DNA of 64,000 bases from Actinacidiphila bryophytorum (GTDB lineage Bacteria; Actinomycetota; Actinomycetes; Streptomycetales; Streptomycetaceae). The stretch is taken from positions 248,001 to 312,000 of the forward strand of contig NZ_JAFFIX010000004.1 of the NCBI RefSeq assembly GCF_016916835.1, read 5' to 3'. The notes beneath the pieces were generated by a model. That model made no database searches. It had not been told where the DNA came from and worked only from the letters and a program-made list of their open reading frames with translations. Below are positions 33,127 to 43,032 of this stretch, piece after piece. A program made the position numbers and the translations under genes. Each line of letters opens with the position of its first letter. Position 1 is the first letter of the stretch.

Positions 33127-33156
33127 AAAGGCCCGGGTCATTGACCTGGGCCTTCT
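33127..33156 (-). terminator. Terminator of tRNA-Gly
   Basis: The hairpin AAGGCCCAGGTCA / TGACCCGGGCCTT (reading leftward) with a TTTTG tail begins 7 bases after the tRNA 3' end. It is the intact version of a terminator present three times in the window. Confidence 0.85.
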
Positions 33157-33162
33157 TTATGG

Positions 33163-33233
33163 AGCGGATGACGGGAATCGAACCCGCGCTCTGAGCTTGG
33201 GAAGCTCATGTTCTACCATTAAACTACATCCGC
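33163..33233 (-). tRNA. tRNA-Gly (anticodon CCC)
   Basis: The 71 bases fold as a complete cloverleaf: acceptor GCGGATG/CATCCGC, D arm GTTTAATGGTAGAAC, anticodon stem TGAGC/GCTCA with loop TTCCCAA (anticodon CCC) and T arm with loop TTCGATT. CCA is not encoded. Its 3' half is the repeated 41-nt sequence found at 23278 and 17383, so this gene is the likely integration target of the island. Confidence 0.95.
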
Positions 33234-33402
33234 GAAAAGGCTCCCGAGGGGGCTTCGGGGACACTCTACCGCACGTGGGGGTGGGGCGGGGGGAGGTGGG
33301 GGTGGAGGGGTAGGTTCGGGGGTGGTGTTGCTGCGTGGGCGGGGCGGTGGGTTCCCCTAATGTGTGGGTTTGTCGGCCACACGGAGTTGGGGAAGGGGCT
33401 TC

Positions 33403-33576
33403 ATGGAGCGCACTGTCGTTCGTTGTGCGGAGGGGCATGTGTTCACCACCGGGTCGTTCCCGCTGCAGCAGTTGGGGGCGCAGCGGTTGGGGCCTGGGCG
33501 GCTGGTCAGGTGTCCGAGGTGTGCGCGGCTGCGGCACGCCGTGCCCGTCGGGGATGGCGCCGGCGGGGAGAAGTAG
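33403..33576 (+). CDS. Small zinc-ribbon protein
   Basis: The product is 57 aa. VVRCAEGHVFTTG and LVRCPRCARLRHAVPV give a C-x3-H / C-x2-C zinc ribbon. GGGAAGGGG lies 3 to 11 bases before the ATG. Tiny proteins of this type precede dcd in Streptomyces genomes. Function unknown. Confidence 0.75.
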   Translation: MERTVVRCAEGHVFTTGSFPLQQLGAQRLGPGRLVRCPRCARLRHAVPVGDGAGGEK

Positions 33577-33604
33577 GGCGGGCCGCAGGGGTTAGGGTCG
33601 TTCC

Positions 33605-34180
33605 GTGCTTCTCTCAGACAAGGACATCCGGACCGAGATCGACAACGGGCGTGTGCGGGTCGACCCGTTCGAGCCGTCGATGGTGCAGCCGTCGAGCATC
33701 GACGTGCGCCTGGACCGGTTCTTCCGGGTGTTCGAGAACCACCGGTATCCGCACATCGACCCGGCGGTCGAGCAGCCCGACCTGACGCGGTTGGTGGAGC
33801 CGGAGGGGGACGACGCCTTCATCCTGCATCCGGGGGAGTTCGTGCTGGCCTCGACGTACGAGGTCATCACGCTGCCGGACGATGTGGCGTCGCGTCTTGA
33901 GGGGAAGTCGAGCCTGGGGCGGCTCGGGCTGCTGACGCATTCGACGGCGGGCTTCATCGACCCGGGTTTCTCCGGGCACGTGACGCTGGAGCTGTCGAAC
34001 GTGGCGACGCTGCCCATCAAGCTCTGGCCGGGGATGAAGATCGGGCAGCTGTGTCTGTTCCGGCTGACGTCGCCGGCCGAGTTCCCCTACGGCTCGCAGC
34101 AGTACGGCTCGCGCTACCAGGGGCAGCGCGGGCCGACCGCCTCCAGGTCGTACCTGAACTTCCACCGCACCCAGGTGTGA
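33605..34180 (+). CDS. dcd: dCTP deaminase
   Basis: The product is 191 aa, normal length, from a GTG at 33605. It has the Dcd signatures [52 protein letters not shown] (with the catalytic Glu region) and the C-terminal [12 protein letters not shown] clamp that closes over the nucleotide. It converts dCTP to dUTP (or to dUMP in bifunctional forms) for dTTP supply, as a cytoplasmic homotrimer. It follows the zinc-ribbon gene by 28 bp. Confidence 0.95.
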   Translation: MLLSDKDIRTEIDNGRVRVDPFEPSMVQPSSIDVRLDRFFRVFENHRYPHIDPAVEQPDLTRLVEPEGDDAFILHPGEFVLASTYEVITLPDDVASRLEGKSSLGRLGLLTHSTAGFIDPGFSGHVTLELSNVATLPIKLWPGMKIGQLCLFRLTSPAEFPYGSQQYGSRYQGQRGPTASRSYLNFHRTQV

Positions 34181-34195
34181 GGGGGCGGCAGGACC

Positions 34196-34612
34196 TCAGG
34201 GGTGCATCCGCGCGCCCTTGAGCGTCTTGTCGACGGCGTTGCGCGGGCCGTAGACGGCCAGGCCCACCAGGTCGAGGCCGGCGGTCGGGACGGCGCGGAC
34301 GGCCGCGCGGTTGTCGGCGTCGTTGCCGGTCGAGAAGAGGTCGGCGGTGAAGACGGCGCTGGGCAGGACGCGGGACAGCGCCCGGGTGTGGGCGGCGGTC
34401 AGTACGTCCTTGCCGCCCTCGAAGACCAGCACCGGCTGGCGGAACATCGGCAGGTAGGCGGTGCCGTCGGCGTCCTCGTAGGGCTCGCCGACGACTTCGG
34501 GCAGCTGCGTGCCGAGGCCGCTCACCAGGAACGCGGTCACGTTGAGCCGTTGCCACGGCTCCAGGTCCTCCCGCAGCAGCACGGCGATCTTCGTATCGAA
34601 AGCTGTGGTCAT
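34196..34612 (-). CDS. DUF2000 family protein
   Basis: The product is 138 aa. FDTKIAVLLREDLEPWQRLNVTAFLVSGL, then MFRQPVLVFEGG and the DLVGLAVYGPRNAVDKTLKG end, match DUF2000, a small peptidyl-tRNA-hydrolase-like fold of unknown function. It is soluble. It is convergent with dcd, 15 bp away. Confidence 0.8.
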   Translation of the reverse strand: MTTAFDTKIAVLLREDLEPWQRLNVTAFLVSGLGTQLPEVVGEPYEDADGTAYLPMFRQPVLVFEGGKDVLTAAHTRALSRVLPSAVFTADLFSTGNDADNRAAVRAVPTAGLDLVGLAVYGPRNAVDKTLKGARMHP

Positions 34613-34709
34613 ACGCCCAGCCTGCGGGCCGCGCGCAAGGGGCGTCTTGTACGTTCCTGGCGCATCGGAGCGTCAGCGCGTACGTTCCCCGGGCATACGC
34701 TCCCGGCCC

Positions 34710-35564
34710 TCAGATCAGCGGCAGCTTGAACAGCATCAGCAGCGCCACCAGTTGGATCGAGGACGCGCCCAGCGCCTTGTGCCACGGCAGGTCGTGGGAC
34801 TTGCCGACCATCGACGTCATCAGGGCCGCGCACGCCAGCCAGGTGAGCCAGCCCAGCAGCTGGACGAAGCCGTTGCCGCCGCCCAGGAAGAGGGCGAAGA
34901 AGAGCCGGGGGGCGTCGGTGAGGGACGTGATGAGCATGGCCAGGCCGATGGTCGGCGCCCAGGCGCCGTCGCCGCCGAGCTGGCGGGCCAGCGTGTTGGT
35001 GACTGCGCCGAGCGTGAGGCCGCACAAGGTGACGGCGATGCCCGTGGTGACGACCCAGGGGACGCTGGCGGTCAGGGTCGCGTCGAGGACGTCTTTGCGG
35101 GCGGCGTCGAAGCCGAAGACGGCGAGCAGGCCGTAGAGGAAGGTGACGGTGAGCGCGGGTCCCCACATGGTGTGGTCGCGCATCTGCCAGAAGGTGCGGC
35201 CGGGGCGCAGCAGGATGCCGCTCAGCAGCGGCTTCCAGTGCAGCCGCGGGCCTGCGGGCGGGGCCGCGCTCTGCCCTGCCCGGTAGGTCGCCACATTGTC
35301 CTCGGCGTACGCGTACGGGTCGGCCAGCGGGGCCGGCTCGCCCATCGTGAACGCCCGCGTGTGGCCGGGGGCGTCGTCGTACGCGGGCGGCTGGCCGTAG
35401 GGCTGCCGGCCGTCGTACGGGCCGGGGGCGTCGTACGACGGGTCGTACGGGCCGCCGTACGGGCTCTGGCCGCCGGACCCCGAGGGCGCGTACGGGCCGT
35501 GCCCCGGGGGATATCCGCCGGGGGCGTTCTGGTCCTGTCCTCGTCGGTTCTCGAATCCAGCCAC
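34710..35564 (-). CDS. Yip1-family membrane protein
   Basis: The product is 284 aa. The first ~110 residues are disordered, rich in G/P/Y/D (PYGGPYDPSYDAPGPYDG). Residues ~110-284 carry about five membrane helices with the Yip1 pattern (LLSGILLRPGRTFWQMRDHTMWGPALTVTF, then a TNTLARQLGG loop). Actinobacterial Yip1 proteins are uncharacterised integral membrane proteins. The GTG at 35564 is chosen because it opens the low-complexity region. The upstream frame has no ribosome site. Confidence 0.85.
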   Translation of the reverse strand: MAGFENRRGQDQNAPGGYPPGHGPYAPSGSGGQSPYGGPYDPSYDAPGPYDGRQPYGQPPAYDDAPGHTRAFTMGEPAPLADPYAYAEDNVATYRAGQSAAPPAGPRLHWKPLLSGILLRPGRTFWQMRDHTMWGPALTVTFLYGLLAVFGFDAARKDVLDATLTASVPWVVTTGIAVTLCGLTLGAVTNTLARQLGGDGAWAPTIGLAMLITSLTDAPRLFFALFLGGGNGFVQLLGWLTWLACAALMTSMVGKSHDLPWHKALGASSIQLVALLMLFKLPLI

Positions 35565-35676
35565 GCCTTCGAACGTACCCGCTGCCCGCCGCCCCGGCGC
35601 CGGACGGCCGGTACGGGGTGCCGCTTTGCTGCCAACCTGTGACACGCCGGGCGGCACCCCGTGGACGCTGCGGCGG

Positions 35677-37932
35677 TCAGCCCGCTGCCGCGCCCGAGGC
35701 GGAGTCCGCGGCAACCGCCGCGGCCGGTGTGCGCACGGAGTCCAGCAGCAGCTGGGCCACGTCCACGACCTGGAGGGACTCCTTGGCCTTGCCGTCGTTC
35801 TTCTTGCCGTTGACGGAGTCGGTGAGCATGACCAGGCAGAACGGGCAGGCGGTGGAGACGATGTCCGGGTCGAGGGAGAGGGCCTCGTCGACGCGCTCGT
35901 TGTTGATGCGCTTGCCGATCCGCTCCTCCATCCACATCCGGGCGCCGCCGGCGCCGCAGCAGAAGCCGCGCTCCTTGTGGCGGTGCATCTCCTCGCTGCG
36001 CAGGCCCGGCACCTTGGCGATGATCTCCCGCGGGGGCGTGTAGACCTTGTTGTGCCGGCCCAGGTAGCAGGGGTCGTGGTAGGTGATCAGGCCCTCGACC
36101 GGGGTGACCGGGACCAGGCGGCCCTCGTCCACCAGGGTCTGCAGCAGCTGGGTGTGGTGGATGACCTCGTACTCGCCGCCGAGCTGCGGGTACTCGTTGG
36201 CGATGGTGTTGAAGCAGTGCGGGCAGGTCGCGACGATCTTCTTCGACGCCTTGGGCTTCTTCGTCGAGGGGTCCTCGTCATCCTCGCCGAAGGCCATGTT
36301 GAGCATGGCCACGTTCTCCATGCCGAGCTGCTGGAAGAGGAACTCGTTGCCCAGGCGCCGGGGTGAATCCCCGGTGCAGTTCTCCTCGCCGCCCATGATG
36401 GCGAAGTTGACGCCCGCGATGTGCAGGAGTTCGGCGAAGGCCTTGGTGGTCTTCTTGGCGCGGTCCTCCAGCGAGCCGGCGCAGCCGACCCAGTACAGGT
36501 ACTCGACCTCGGTCAGGTCCTCGACGTCCTCGCCGACGACCGGCACCTCGAAGTCGACCTCCTTGACCCAGGCGAGGCGCTGCTTCTTGGGCAGGCCCCA
36601 GGGGTTGCCCTTCTTCTCCAGGTTCTTGAGCATCGTGCCCGCCTCGGACGGGAAGGACGACTCGATCATCACCTGGTAGCGGCGCATGTCGATGATGTGG
36701 TCGATGTGCTCGATGTCGACCGGGCACTGCTCGACGCAGGCGCCGCAGGTGGTGCAGGACCACAGGACGTCGGGGTCGATGACCCCGTTCTCCTCGGCGG
36801 TGCCGATCAGCGGGCGCTCGGCCTCGGCGAGGGCCGCGGCGGGGACGCCGGCCAGCTGCTCGGGGGTGGCCTGCTCCTCGCCCTCGGCGTTCTTGCCGCC
36901 GCCGGCCAGCAGGTAGGGGGCCTTGGCGTGGGCGTGGTCGCGCAGCGACATGACCAGCAGCTTGGGTGACAGCGGCTTGCCGGTGTTCCAGGCCGGGCAC
37001 TGCGACTGGCAGCGGCCGCACTCGGTGCAGGTGGAGAAGTCGAGGATGCCCTTCCAGGAGAACTGCTCGACCTGGGAGACGCCGAAGACGTCGTCCTCGC
37101 CCGGGTCCTCGAAGTCGATCGGCACACCGTTGCTGGTCATCGGCTGGAGCGCGCCGAGCGCGACGGGGCCGTGCGCGTTGCGCTTGAACCAGATGTTGAA
37201 GAAGGCCAGGAAGCGGTGCCAGGCCACGCCCATGTTCGTGTTCAGGCCGAGCACGATCGCCCAGATCATGGTGACGCTGAGCTTGACCATGGCGGTGGCG
37301 TAGACGACGTTCTGCAGCGTTTCCGTGCTCAGCCCGCGGAAGCCCGCGACGAGCGGGTACGAGGCGAAGTACGCGGCCTCGTAGTGGTCGACGCCGTGCA
37401 GGGCGCCCTCCAGGGCGCGCAGGGTCAGGATCGCCAGGCCGATGACCAGGACGACGTACTCCACGAAGTACGCCTGCCACGCCGTGGAGCCGGCGAAGCG
37501 GGACTTGCGGCCCGCCCGGGAGGGCAGGTTCATCAGCCGGACGGCGATCAGCGTGATGATGCCCAGGGTGGTCAGCGCGGTGATGAACTCGACGTAGACC
37601 TCGTAGGGCAGCCAGTCGCCGATCCAGGGCAGGATCCAGTCGGCCTTGAAGAGCTGGCCGTAGGCGTTGACGATCGTCAGGCCCAGGGTGAGGAAGCCGA
37701 CCGCGACGAACCAGTGGGCGACGCCGATGACGCCCCACTTGTTCATCCGGGTGTGGCCGACGAACTCCCGCAGCAGGGTCGTCGTACGCGCCTGCGGGTC
37801 GTTGGTGCGGCTGCCGGCCGGTACGGGCCTGCCGAGCCGGATGAACCGGTAGATCTGCGCGATGGCGAGGCCGATGAGCGCGACGCCGACCGCGGTGAGG
37901 ACCAGCGACACGATGATCGCGGCGAGTTGCAT
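35677..37932 (-). CDS. Membrane Fe-S oxidoreductase (heterodisulfide-reductase/GlpC-like)
   Basis: The product is 751 aa. Residues 1-~250 contain about five to six membrane helices like a nitrate reductase gamma subunit. Two 4Fe-4S clusters follow: CTECGRCQSQCP near 300 and CTTCGACVEQCP near 400. The C-terminal half has two CCG domains (CPHCFNT ... GLITYHDPCYLGRHNKVYTPPREI, and RGFCCGAGGARMWMEE), as in HdrD/GlpC proteins. It probably moves electrons between a soluble donor such as ETF and the quinone pool. It is widespread in actinomycetes. Immediately upstream (37990-38003) is a short TAAG-N6-CTTA inverted motif. Confidence 0.9.
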   Translation of the reverse strand: MQLAAIIVSLVLTAVGVALIGLAIAQIYRFIRLGRPVPAGSRTNDPQARTTTLLREFVGHTRMNKWGVIGVAHWFVAVGFLTLGLTIVNAYGQLFKADWILPWIGDWLPYEVYVEFITALTTLGIITLIAVRLMNLPSRAGRKSRFAGSTAWQAYFVEYVVLVIGLAILTLRALEGALHGVDHYEAAYFASYPLVAGFRGLSTETLQNVVYATAMVKLSVTMIWAIVLGLNTNMGVAWHRFLAFFNIWFKRNAHGPVALGALQPMTSNGVPIDFEDPGEDDVFGVSQVEQFSWKGILDFSTCTECGRCQSQCPAWNTGKPLSPKLLVMSLRDHAHAKAPYLLAGGGKNAEGEEQATPEQLAGVPAAALAEAERPLIGTAEENGVIDPDVLWSCTTCGACVEQCPVDIEHIDHIIDMRRYQVMIESSFPSEAGTMLKNLEKKGNPWGLPKKQRLAWVKEVDFEVPVVGEDVEDLTEVEYLYWVGCAGSLEDRAKKTTKAFAELLHIAGVNFAIMGGEENCTGDSPRRLGNEFLFQQLGMENVAMLNMAFGEDDEDPSTKKPKASKKIVATCPHCFNTIANEYPQLGGEYEVIHHTQLLQTLVDEGRLVPVTPVEGLITYHDPCYLGRHNKVYTPPREIIAKVPGLRSEEMHRHKERGFCCGAGGARMWMEERIGKRINNERVDEALSLDPDIVSTACPFCLVMLTDSVNGKKNDGKAKESLQVVDVAQLLLDSVRTPAAAVAADSASGAAAG

Positions 37933-38196
37933 GGGGGCTCCTCGGGCCTGCGCACGGTGAACAGTGACGGACGGGACAGCGGACTACTAAGCGGTAACTT
38001 AATGCGGTCCTGGCTGAGATTACCCGGGATCGAGGGGGTCATAAAGCCGCACCACTGGTGATCTGTGTCGCGCGCCGCACACGCGTCATGTATGCCACGC
38101 CGATCCGATTGAAACCCGGGCGACCGTGACACATATGGATGAGGCCGACACGGAGTGCGGGGACCAGGGACGCGGGGCGCAGGGAGGCGAGGCGAC

Positions 38197-39114
38197 ATGC
38201 GGGCGGTGCTGCGCTGGACGGCGATCGGCGCCGGCCTGCTCCTGGTGCTCACCGCGGGCCTGTGCCTGGCCTCCTACCGAAAATTCAGCGCGAACATCAC
38301 CACCGACAGCGCCGCCGAGAAGGTGCTGGCCGAATACGCCGCCCAGCGCCCGCCGGCGCTGGTGCCGCAGGCCAGCAACATCCTGGTGCTGGCTGCCGAC
38401 GACCCCGCGCCCGCCCCTGCCCCCGCTGCCGCCGGGCGGGACGCCGCCGTACTGCTCCACCTGTCGGCCGACCGCACACGCGCCGCCGCGGTCGGTGTGC
38501 CGCGCGACCTGCAGGTCGGCGTCCCCGGCTGTCGCAGGCCCGGCGGCGGCAGCGCACCGGCCGCGTACGAGCCCTTCGGCGCCGCCTTCCGCAGCGGTGG
38601 CGCCGCCTGCTCCATCCGGGCGTTCGAGCAGCTGTCGGGGGTGCGGATCGACCACCACCTGGTGGTGGACGTGGCCCGCTTCGGCCGGCTGGCCCGCGCC
38701 GTCGACGGCGGCAGAAAGGGCGGCGCGGGGGCCGGCGGCGGCGCAAGGGCGGGCGGTGCGGGGGCCGACCCACGCGGGGGCCTGCTGCAGGCACTGGCCG
38801 GGGCGGCGGGCGCGGCCAGGGGCGGCCGCGGGTCGCTGGCGCACCCGGCGCGGCTCTTCGGGCTGCTGGACACCGCCACCTCGGGGATCACCGCCGACCC
38901 CGGGCTCAGCTCGCTGTCCGCGCTCTACGGCCTGGCCGGCGCCCTGCGCGGCCTGCCCGCCGGAGGGGTGACCCTGGTCACCCTGCCCACGGCGCCGGCC
39001 GGAAGCGCGGCGCAAGGCGCAGCCCGCGGCAAGGTGCTGCGCCATCCCGCCGCCGACCGGCTGTTCGCCGCCCTGCGGGCGGACCGGCCGGTCGCAGGGG
39101 ACCCGGAGCCGTGA
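38197..39114 (+). CDS. LytR-CpsA-Psr (LCP)-like protein
   Basis: The product is 305 aa. One N-terminal membrane helix (LRWTAIGAGLLLVLTAGLCLASY) is followed by an extracellular LCP-type domain: NILVLAADD, RDAAVLLHLSADRTRAAAVGVPRDLQV (the SxPRD-like motif) and FEQLSGVRIDHHLVVDVARF. The usual Arg-rich catalytic segment is weak here, and a Gly/Ala-rich stretch (about 170-205) interrupts the domain. LCP enzymes attach glycopolymers to peptidoglycan. Reduced activity or a different substrate is possible. The ATG at 38197 has GGGAGG 9 bases upstream. Confidence 0.75.
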   Translation: MRAVLRWTAIGAGLLLVLTAGLCLASYRKFSANITTDSAAEKVLAEYAAQRPPALVPQASNILVLAADDPAPAPAPAAAGRDAAVLLHLSADRTRAAAVGVPRDLQVGVPGCRRPGGGSAPAAYEPFGAAFRSGGAACSIRAFEQLSGVRIDHHLVVDVARFGRLARAVDGGRKGGAGAGGGARAGGAGADPRGGLLQALAGAAGAARGGRGSLAHPARLFGLLDTATSGITADPGLSSLSALYGLAGALRGLPAGGVTLVTLPTAPAGSAAQGAARGKVLRHPAADRLFAALRADRPVAGDPEP

Positions 39115-39155
39115 GCCCGCACGGGCAGCCGGGTGCGCGGCCCGCACTTCGCAAA

Positions 39156-39228
39156 GTTGAGTCGCTGCGACTCACCTCTGTTGACAGAAGAAAACCGCTC
39201 GGGCACTCTTGAGTCAGTTCCACTCAAG
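39156..39228 (+). promoter_or_regulatory. dnaK promoter with two HspR (HAIR) boxes
   Basis: Box 2 at 39208-39228 is a perfect HAIR inverted repeat, CTTGAGT-N7-ACTCAAG. Box 1 at 39156-39176 is a near copy (GTTGAGT-N7-ACTCACC). A TTGACA -35-like hexamer lies at 39181 between them, so HspR on the boxes would cover the promoter. The known model is repression by HspR with DnaK as co-repressor, relieved by heat. Confidence 0.85.
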
Positions 39229-39247
39229 TCAGCAGGAGGATTTCACC

Positions 39248-41119
39248 ATGGCACGTGCGGTCGGCATCGACCTGGGCACGACTAATTCCGTCGTCAGCGT
39301 TCTCGAAGGCGGCGAGCCCACCGTCATCACCAACGCAGAGGGCGCCAGGACCACGCCGTCCGTCGTCGCCTTCGCCAAGAACGGCGAGGTGCTCGTCGGC
39401 GAGGTGGCCAAGCGCCAGGCGGTCACCAACGTCGACAGGACCGTCCGGTCGGTCAAGCGCCACATGGGCACCGACTGGAAGATCAACCTGGACGGCAAGG
39501 ACTTCAACCCGCAGCAGATGAGCGCCTTCATCCTGCAGAAGCTCAAGCGGGACGCGGAGTCGTACCTGGGCGAGAAGGTCACCGACGCGGTGATCACCGT
39601 CCCCGCGTACTTCAACGACTCCGAGCGGCAGGCCACCAAGGAGGCCGGCGAGATCGCCGGTCTGAACGTGCTGCGGATCGTGAACGAGCCGACCGCGGCG
39701 GCGCTGGCGTACGGCCTGGACAAGGACGACCAGACGATCCTGGTCTTCGACCTCGGCGGCGGCACCTTCGACGTGTCGCTGCTGGAGATCGGTGACGGCG
39801 TCGTCGAGGTCAAGGCCACCAACGGCGACAACCACCTCGGTGGCGACGACTGGGACCAGCGGGTCGTGGACTACCTGGTCAAGCAGTTCCAGTCCGGCCA
39901 CGGCGTGGACCTGGGCCGCGACAAGATGGCCCTGCAGCGTCTGCGCGAGGCGGCGGAGAAGGCCAAGATCGAGCTGTCCAGCTCCACCGAGACCTCGATC
40001 AACCTGCCCTACATCACCGCGTCCGCCGAGGGCCCGCTGCACCTGGACGAGAAGCTCACCAGGGCGCAGTTCCAGCAGCTGACCAGCGACCTGCTGGAGC
40101 GCTGCAAGACCCCCTTCCACAACGTCATCAAGGACGCCGGCATCCAGCTGTCCGAGATCGACCACGTGGTCCTGGTCGGCGGCTCCACCCGTATGCCGGC
40201 CGTGGCCGAGCTGGTGCGCGAGCTGACCGGCGGCAAGGACGCCAACAAGGGCGTCAACCCCGACGAGGTCGTCGCCATCGGCGCGTCCCTGCAGGCCGGT
40301 GTGCTCAAGGGCGAGGTCAAGGACGTCCTGCTGCTCGACGTCACCCCGCTGTCCCTCGGTATCGAGACCAAGGGCGGCATCATGACCAAGCTGATCGAGC
40401 GCAACACGACCATCCCGACCAAGCGCTCGGAGATCTTCACCACCGCCGAGGACAACCAGCCGTCGGTGCAGATCCAGGTCTACCAGGGCGAGCGCGAGAT
40501 CGCCGCGTACAACAAGAAGCTCGGGATGTTCGAGCTGACCGGTCTGCCGCCGGCCCCGCGCGGGATGCCGCAGATCGAGGTCACCTTCGACATCGACGCG
40601 AACGGCATCATGCACGTCGGCGCCAAGGACCTCGGCACCGGCAAGGAGCAGCGGATGACCGTCACCGGCGGCTCCTCGCTGCCCAAGGACGAGGTCGACC
40701 GGATGCGCCAGGAGGCCGAGCAGTACGCGGACGAGGACCACAAGCGCCGCGAGGCCGCCGAGACCCGCAACCAGGGCGAGCAGCTGGCCTACCAGACCGA
40801 GAAGTTCATCGCGGACAACAAGGACAAGCTCCCCGAGGACGTGAAGTCCGAGGTCGAGGCCGCCATCGCGGACCTCAAGGAGAAGCTCAAGAACGAGTCC
40901 ACCGACGGTGAGAACACCGCGGCGATCCGCGAGGCCACCGAGAAGGTCGCGGCGGTCAGCCAGAAGCTCGGCCAGGCGCTGTACGCCAACGCGCAGGCCG
41001 ACGCCCCGGCCGGTGCCCAGGCCGACGCCGGCGCCGACCAGGCAGGCCCCGCCGACGACGACGTCGTGGACGCCGAGATCGTGGACGACGAGAACAACAA
41101 GAGGGACGGTGCCGCGTGA
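39248..41119 (+). CDS. dnaK: Chaperone DnaK (Hsp70)
   Basis: The product is 623 aa. The ATPase domain starts [19 protein letters not shown] and has the phosphate loop [29 protein letters not shown] and [12 protein letters not shown]. The substrate-binding domain follows, with a C-terminal lid and an Ala/Asp-rich tail ending [10 protein letters not shown]. It refolds proteins with GrpE and DnaJ and also helps HspR repress this operon. AGGAGG lies 8 bases upstream of the ATG. It is the first gene of dnaK-grpE-dnaJ-hspR. Confidence 0.98.
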   Translation: MARAVGIDLGTTNSVVSVLEGGEPTVITNAEGARTTPSVVAFAKNGEVLVGEVAKRQAVTNVDRTVRSVKRHMGTDWKINLDGKDFNPQQMSAFILQKLKRDAESYLGEKVTDAVITVPAYFNDSERQATKEAGEIAGLNVLRIVNEPTAAALAYGLDKDDQTILVFDLGGGTFDVSLLEIGDGVVEVKATNGDNHLGGDDWDQRVVDYLVKQFQSGHGVDLGRDKMALQRLREAAEKAKIELSSSTETSINLPYITASAEGPLHLDEKLTRAQFQQLTSDLLERCKTPFHNVIKDAGIQLSEIDHVVLVGGSTRMPAVAELVRELTGGKDANKGVNPDEVVAIGASLQAGVLKGEVKDVLLLDVTPLSLGIETKGGIMTKLIERNTTIPTKRSEIFTTAEDNQPSVQIQVYQGEREIAAYNKKLGMFELTGLPPAPRGMPQIEVTFDIDANGIMHVGAKDLGTGKEQRMTVTGGSSLPKDEVDRMRQEAEQYADEDHKRREAAETRNQGEQLAYQTEKFIADNKDKLPEDVKSEVEAAIADLKEKLKNESTDGENTAAIREATEKVAAVSQKLGQALYANAQADAPAGAQADAGADQAGPADDDVVDAEIVDDENNKRDGAA

Positions 41120-41793
41120 CGGAGGAGCCGAAGGGCTTCGACTCGGAGCCCGACGTCCCTTCCGAGGCCAGCGACAAGCAGCCGGATGCCGCCAAGGACG
41201 CCGGGGCCGCCGAGGAGGCGGCCGCGGGGTCGGGCGGCGGGGACGCCAAGGAGCTGACGGCCCTGCGGGCACAGCTGGACCAGGTGCGCACCGCGCTCAA
41301 CGAGCGCACCGCGGACCTGCAGCGGCTGCAGGCCGAGTACCAGAACTACCGCCGCCGGGTGGAGCGGGACCGGATCGCCGTCAAGGAGATCGCGGTCGCC
41401 AACCTGCTCACCGAGCTGCTCCCGGTGCTGGACGACATCGGCCGGGCGCGTGAGCACGGCGAGCTGGTCGGCGGCTTCAAGTCGGTCGCCGAGTCGCTGG
41501 AGACGGTCGCGGCGAAGCTGGGGCTGCAGCAGTTCGGCAAGGAGGGCGAGCCCTTCGACCCGCTGGTGCACGAGGCCCTGATGCACAGTTACTCGCCGGA
41601 TGTCACGCAGACCACATGCGTGCAGATCCTCCAGCCCGGGTACCGCCTGGGTGAGCGCAATCTGCGGCCCGCCAGGGTCGCGGTCGCCGAGCCGCAGCCG
41701 GGCGCCGGAAAGGGCGACGAGGCGGCGGAGGACCAGGACACGGCAGTGGACGCGGCGGACGACGAGGAGACCGGTGGCCCGGACCAGGGCTGA
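41116..41793 (+). CDS. grpE: Nucleotide exchange factor GrpE
   Basis: The product is 225 aa. The GTG overlaps the dnaK stop (GTGA). An acidic N-terminal tail precedes the long dimer helix ([38 protein letters not shown]) and the beta-wing domain ending [17 protein letters not shown] ... [27 protein letters not shown]. It releases ADP from DnaK. An acidic C-terminal extension of about 35 residues is typical of streptomycetes. Confidence 0.96.
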   Translation: MTEEPKGFDSEPDVPSEASDKQPDAAKDAGAAEEAAAGSGGGDAKELTALRAQLDQVRTALNERTADLQRLQAEYQNYRRRVERDRIAVKEIAVANLLTELLPVLDDIGRAREHGELVGGFKSVAESLETVAAKLGLQQFGKEGEPFDPLVHEALMHSYSPDVTQTTCVQILQPGYRLGERNLRPARVAVAEPQPGAGKGDEAAEDQDTAVDAADDEETGGPDQG

Positions 41794-41828
41794 CGGAGCA
41801 GCGGGAGCGGAGAGGAGGGACGCCGGGG

Positions 41829-43028
41829 ATGAGCATCAGTAGGGACCTGCTGGAAAAGGACCTGTACAAGGTCCTCGGCGTCCCCAAGGACGCCACCGAC
41901 GCCGAGATCAAGAAGGCGTACCGGAAGCTCGCGCGCGAGTTCCACCCGGACGCCAACAAGGGCGACGCCAAGGCCGAGGAGCGCTTCAAGGAGATCTCCG
42001 AGGCCAACGACGTGCTCTCCGACGCCAAGCGGCGCAAGGAGTACGACGAGGGCCGCGCGCTGTTCGGCACCGGCGGCTTCCGCCCGGGTCCCGGCGCGGG
42101 CGGCACCGGCGGCTTCAACTTCGACCTGGGCGACCTCTTCGGCGGCGCCCAGGGCGGCCCCGGCGGCACCACCACGACCGGCGGCCAGGGCGGCGGCTTC
42201 GGCGGCGGCCTCGGGGACGTCTTCGGCGGGCTGTTCAACCGCGGCGGCGGCACCAGGGTGCAGCCCAGGCGCGGGCAGGACATCGAGTCCGAGGTCACCC
42301 TGAGCTTCACCGAGGCCGTGGACGGCGCGACCGTTCCGCTGCGCATGTCCTCGCAGGCGCCCTGCAAGGCGTGCTCGGGCACCGGCGACAAGAACGGCAC
42401 CCCCCGGGTGTGCCCGACCTGCGTCGGCACCGGGCAGGTCTCGCGCGGCGGCGGTGGCGGCTTCTCGCTCACCGACCCGTGCGTGGACTGCAAGGGCCGC
42501 GGCCTGATCGCCGAGACGCCCTGCGACGTCTGCCACGGCAGCGGGCGGGCCAAGAGCTCGCGCACCATGCAGGTCCGCATCCCCGCCGGGGTGACCGACG
42601 GGCAGCGGATCAGGCTGCGCGGCAAGGGCGCACCCGGCGAGCGCGGCGGCCCCGCGGGCGACCTGTACGTGGTCGTGCACGTCGGACGGCACCCGGTCTT
42701 CGGCCGCAAGGACGCCAACCTCACGGTGACCGTGCCGGTCAGCTTCGTGGAGGCGGCGCTCGGCGGCGACGTCAAGGTGCCGACGCTGGGCGGCCCCCCG
42801 GTCACCCTCAAACTGCCCCCGGGCACTCCGAACGGCCGCACCTTGCGGGCGCGCGGCAAGGGCGCGGTGCGCAAGGACGGGTCGCGCGGCGACCTGCTGG
42901 TCACCGTCGAGGTGGCGGTGCCGGAGAAGACCGAGGGCAAGGCGCTGGACGCGCTGGAGGCCTACCGGGAGGCGACCGGGGACGCCGACCCGCGGGCCGA
43001 GCTGTTCAAGGCGGCAAAGGGAGCGTGA
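41829..43028 (+). CDS. dnaJ: Chaperone DnaJ (type I Hsp40)
   Basis: The product is 399 aa. The J domain at residues ~10-75 has the HPD triad ([11 protein letters not shown]). A Gly/Phe-rich linker follows, then four CxxCxGxG-type zinc repeats ([48 protein letters not shown]), and the two C-terminal substrate domains. It delivers clients to DnaK and stimulates its ATPase. It stands 35 bp after grpE. Confidence 0.97.
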   Translation: MSISRDLLEKDLYKVLGVPKDATDAEIKKAYRKLAREFHPDANKGDAKAEERFKEISEANDVLSDAKRRKEYDEGRALFGTGGFRPGPGAGGTGGFNFDLGDLFGGAQGGPGGTTTTGGQGGGFGGGLGDVFGGLFNRGGGTRVQPRRGQDIESEVTLSFTEAVDGATVPLRMSSQAPCKACSGTGDKNGTPRVCPTCVGTGQVSRGGGGGFSLTDPCVDCKGRGLIAETPCDVCHGSGRAKSSRTMQVRIPAGVTDGQRIRLRGKGAPGERGGPAGDLYVVVHVGRHPVFGRKDANLTVTVPVSFVEAALGGDVKVPTLGGPPVTLKLPPGTPNGRTLRARGKGAVRKDGSRGDLLVTVEVAVPEKTEGKALDALEAYREATGDADPRAELFKAAKGA

Positions 43029-43032
43029 ACGG

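Noticed and set aside
33427..33785. Longer frames starting before or overlapping the zinc-ribbon and dcd genes
   Set aside because: The frames have poor GC3. The short zinc ribbon with its own ribosome site and the full dcd fit the family lengths.
37990..38003. Regulator site TAAG-N6-CTTA before the Fe-S oxidoreductase
   Set aside because: The arms are only 4 bp and could be chance. It is mentioned with the gene but not listed separately.
39224..41272. 682-aa open frame opposite dnaK
   Set aside because: It is the antisense shadow of dnaK. The composition is Val/Leu/Gly-repetitive without any domain, as expected from high GC3 on the other strand.
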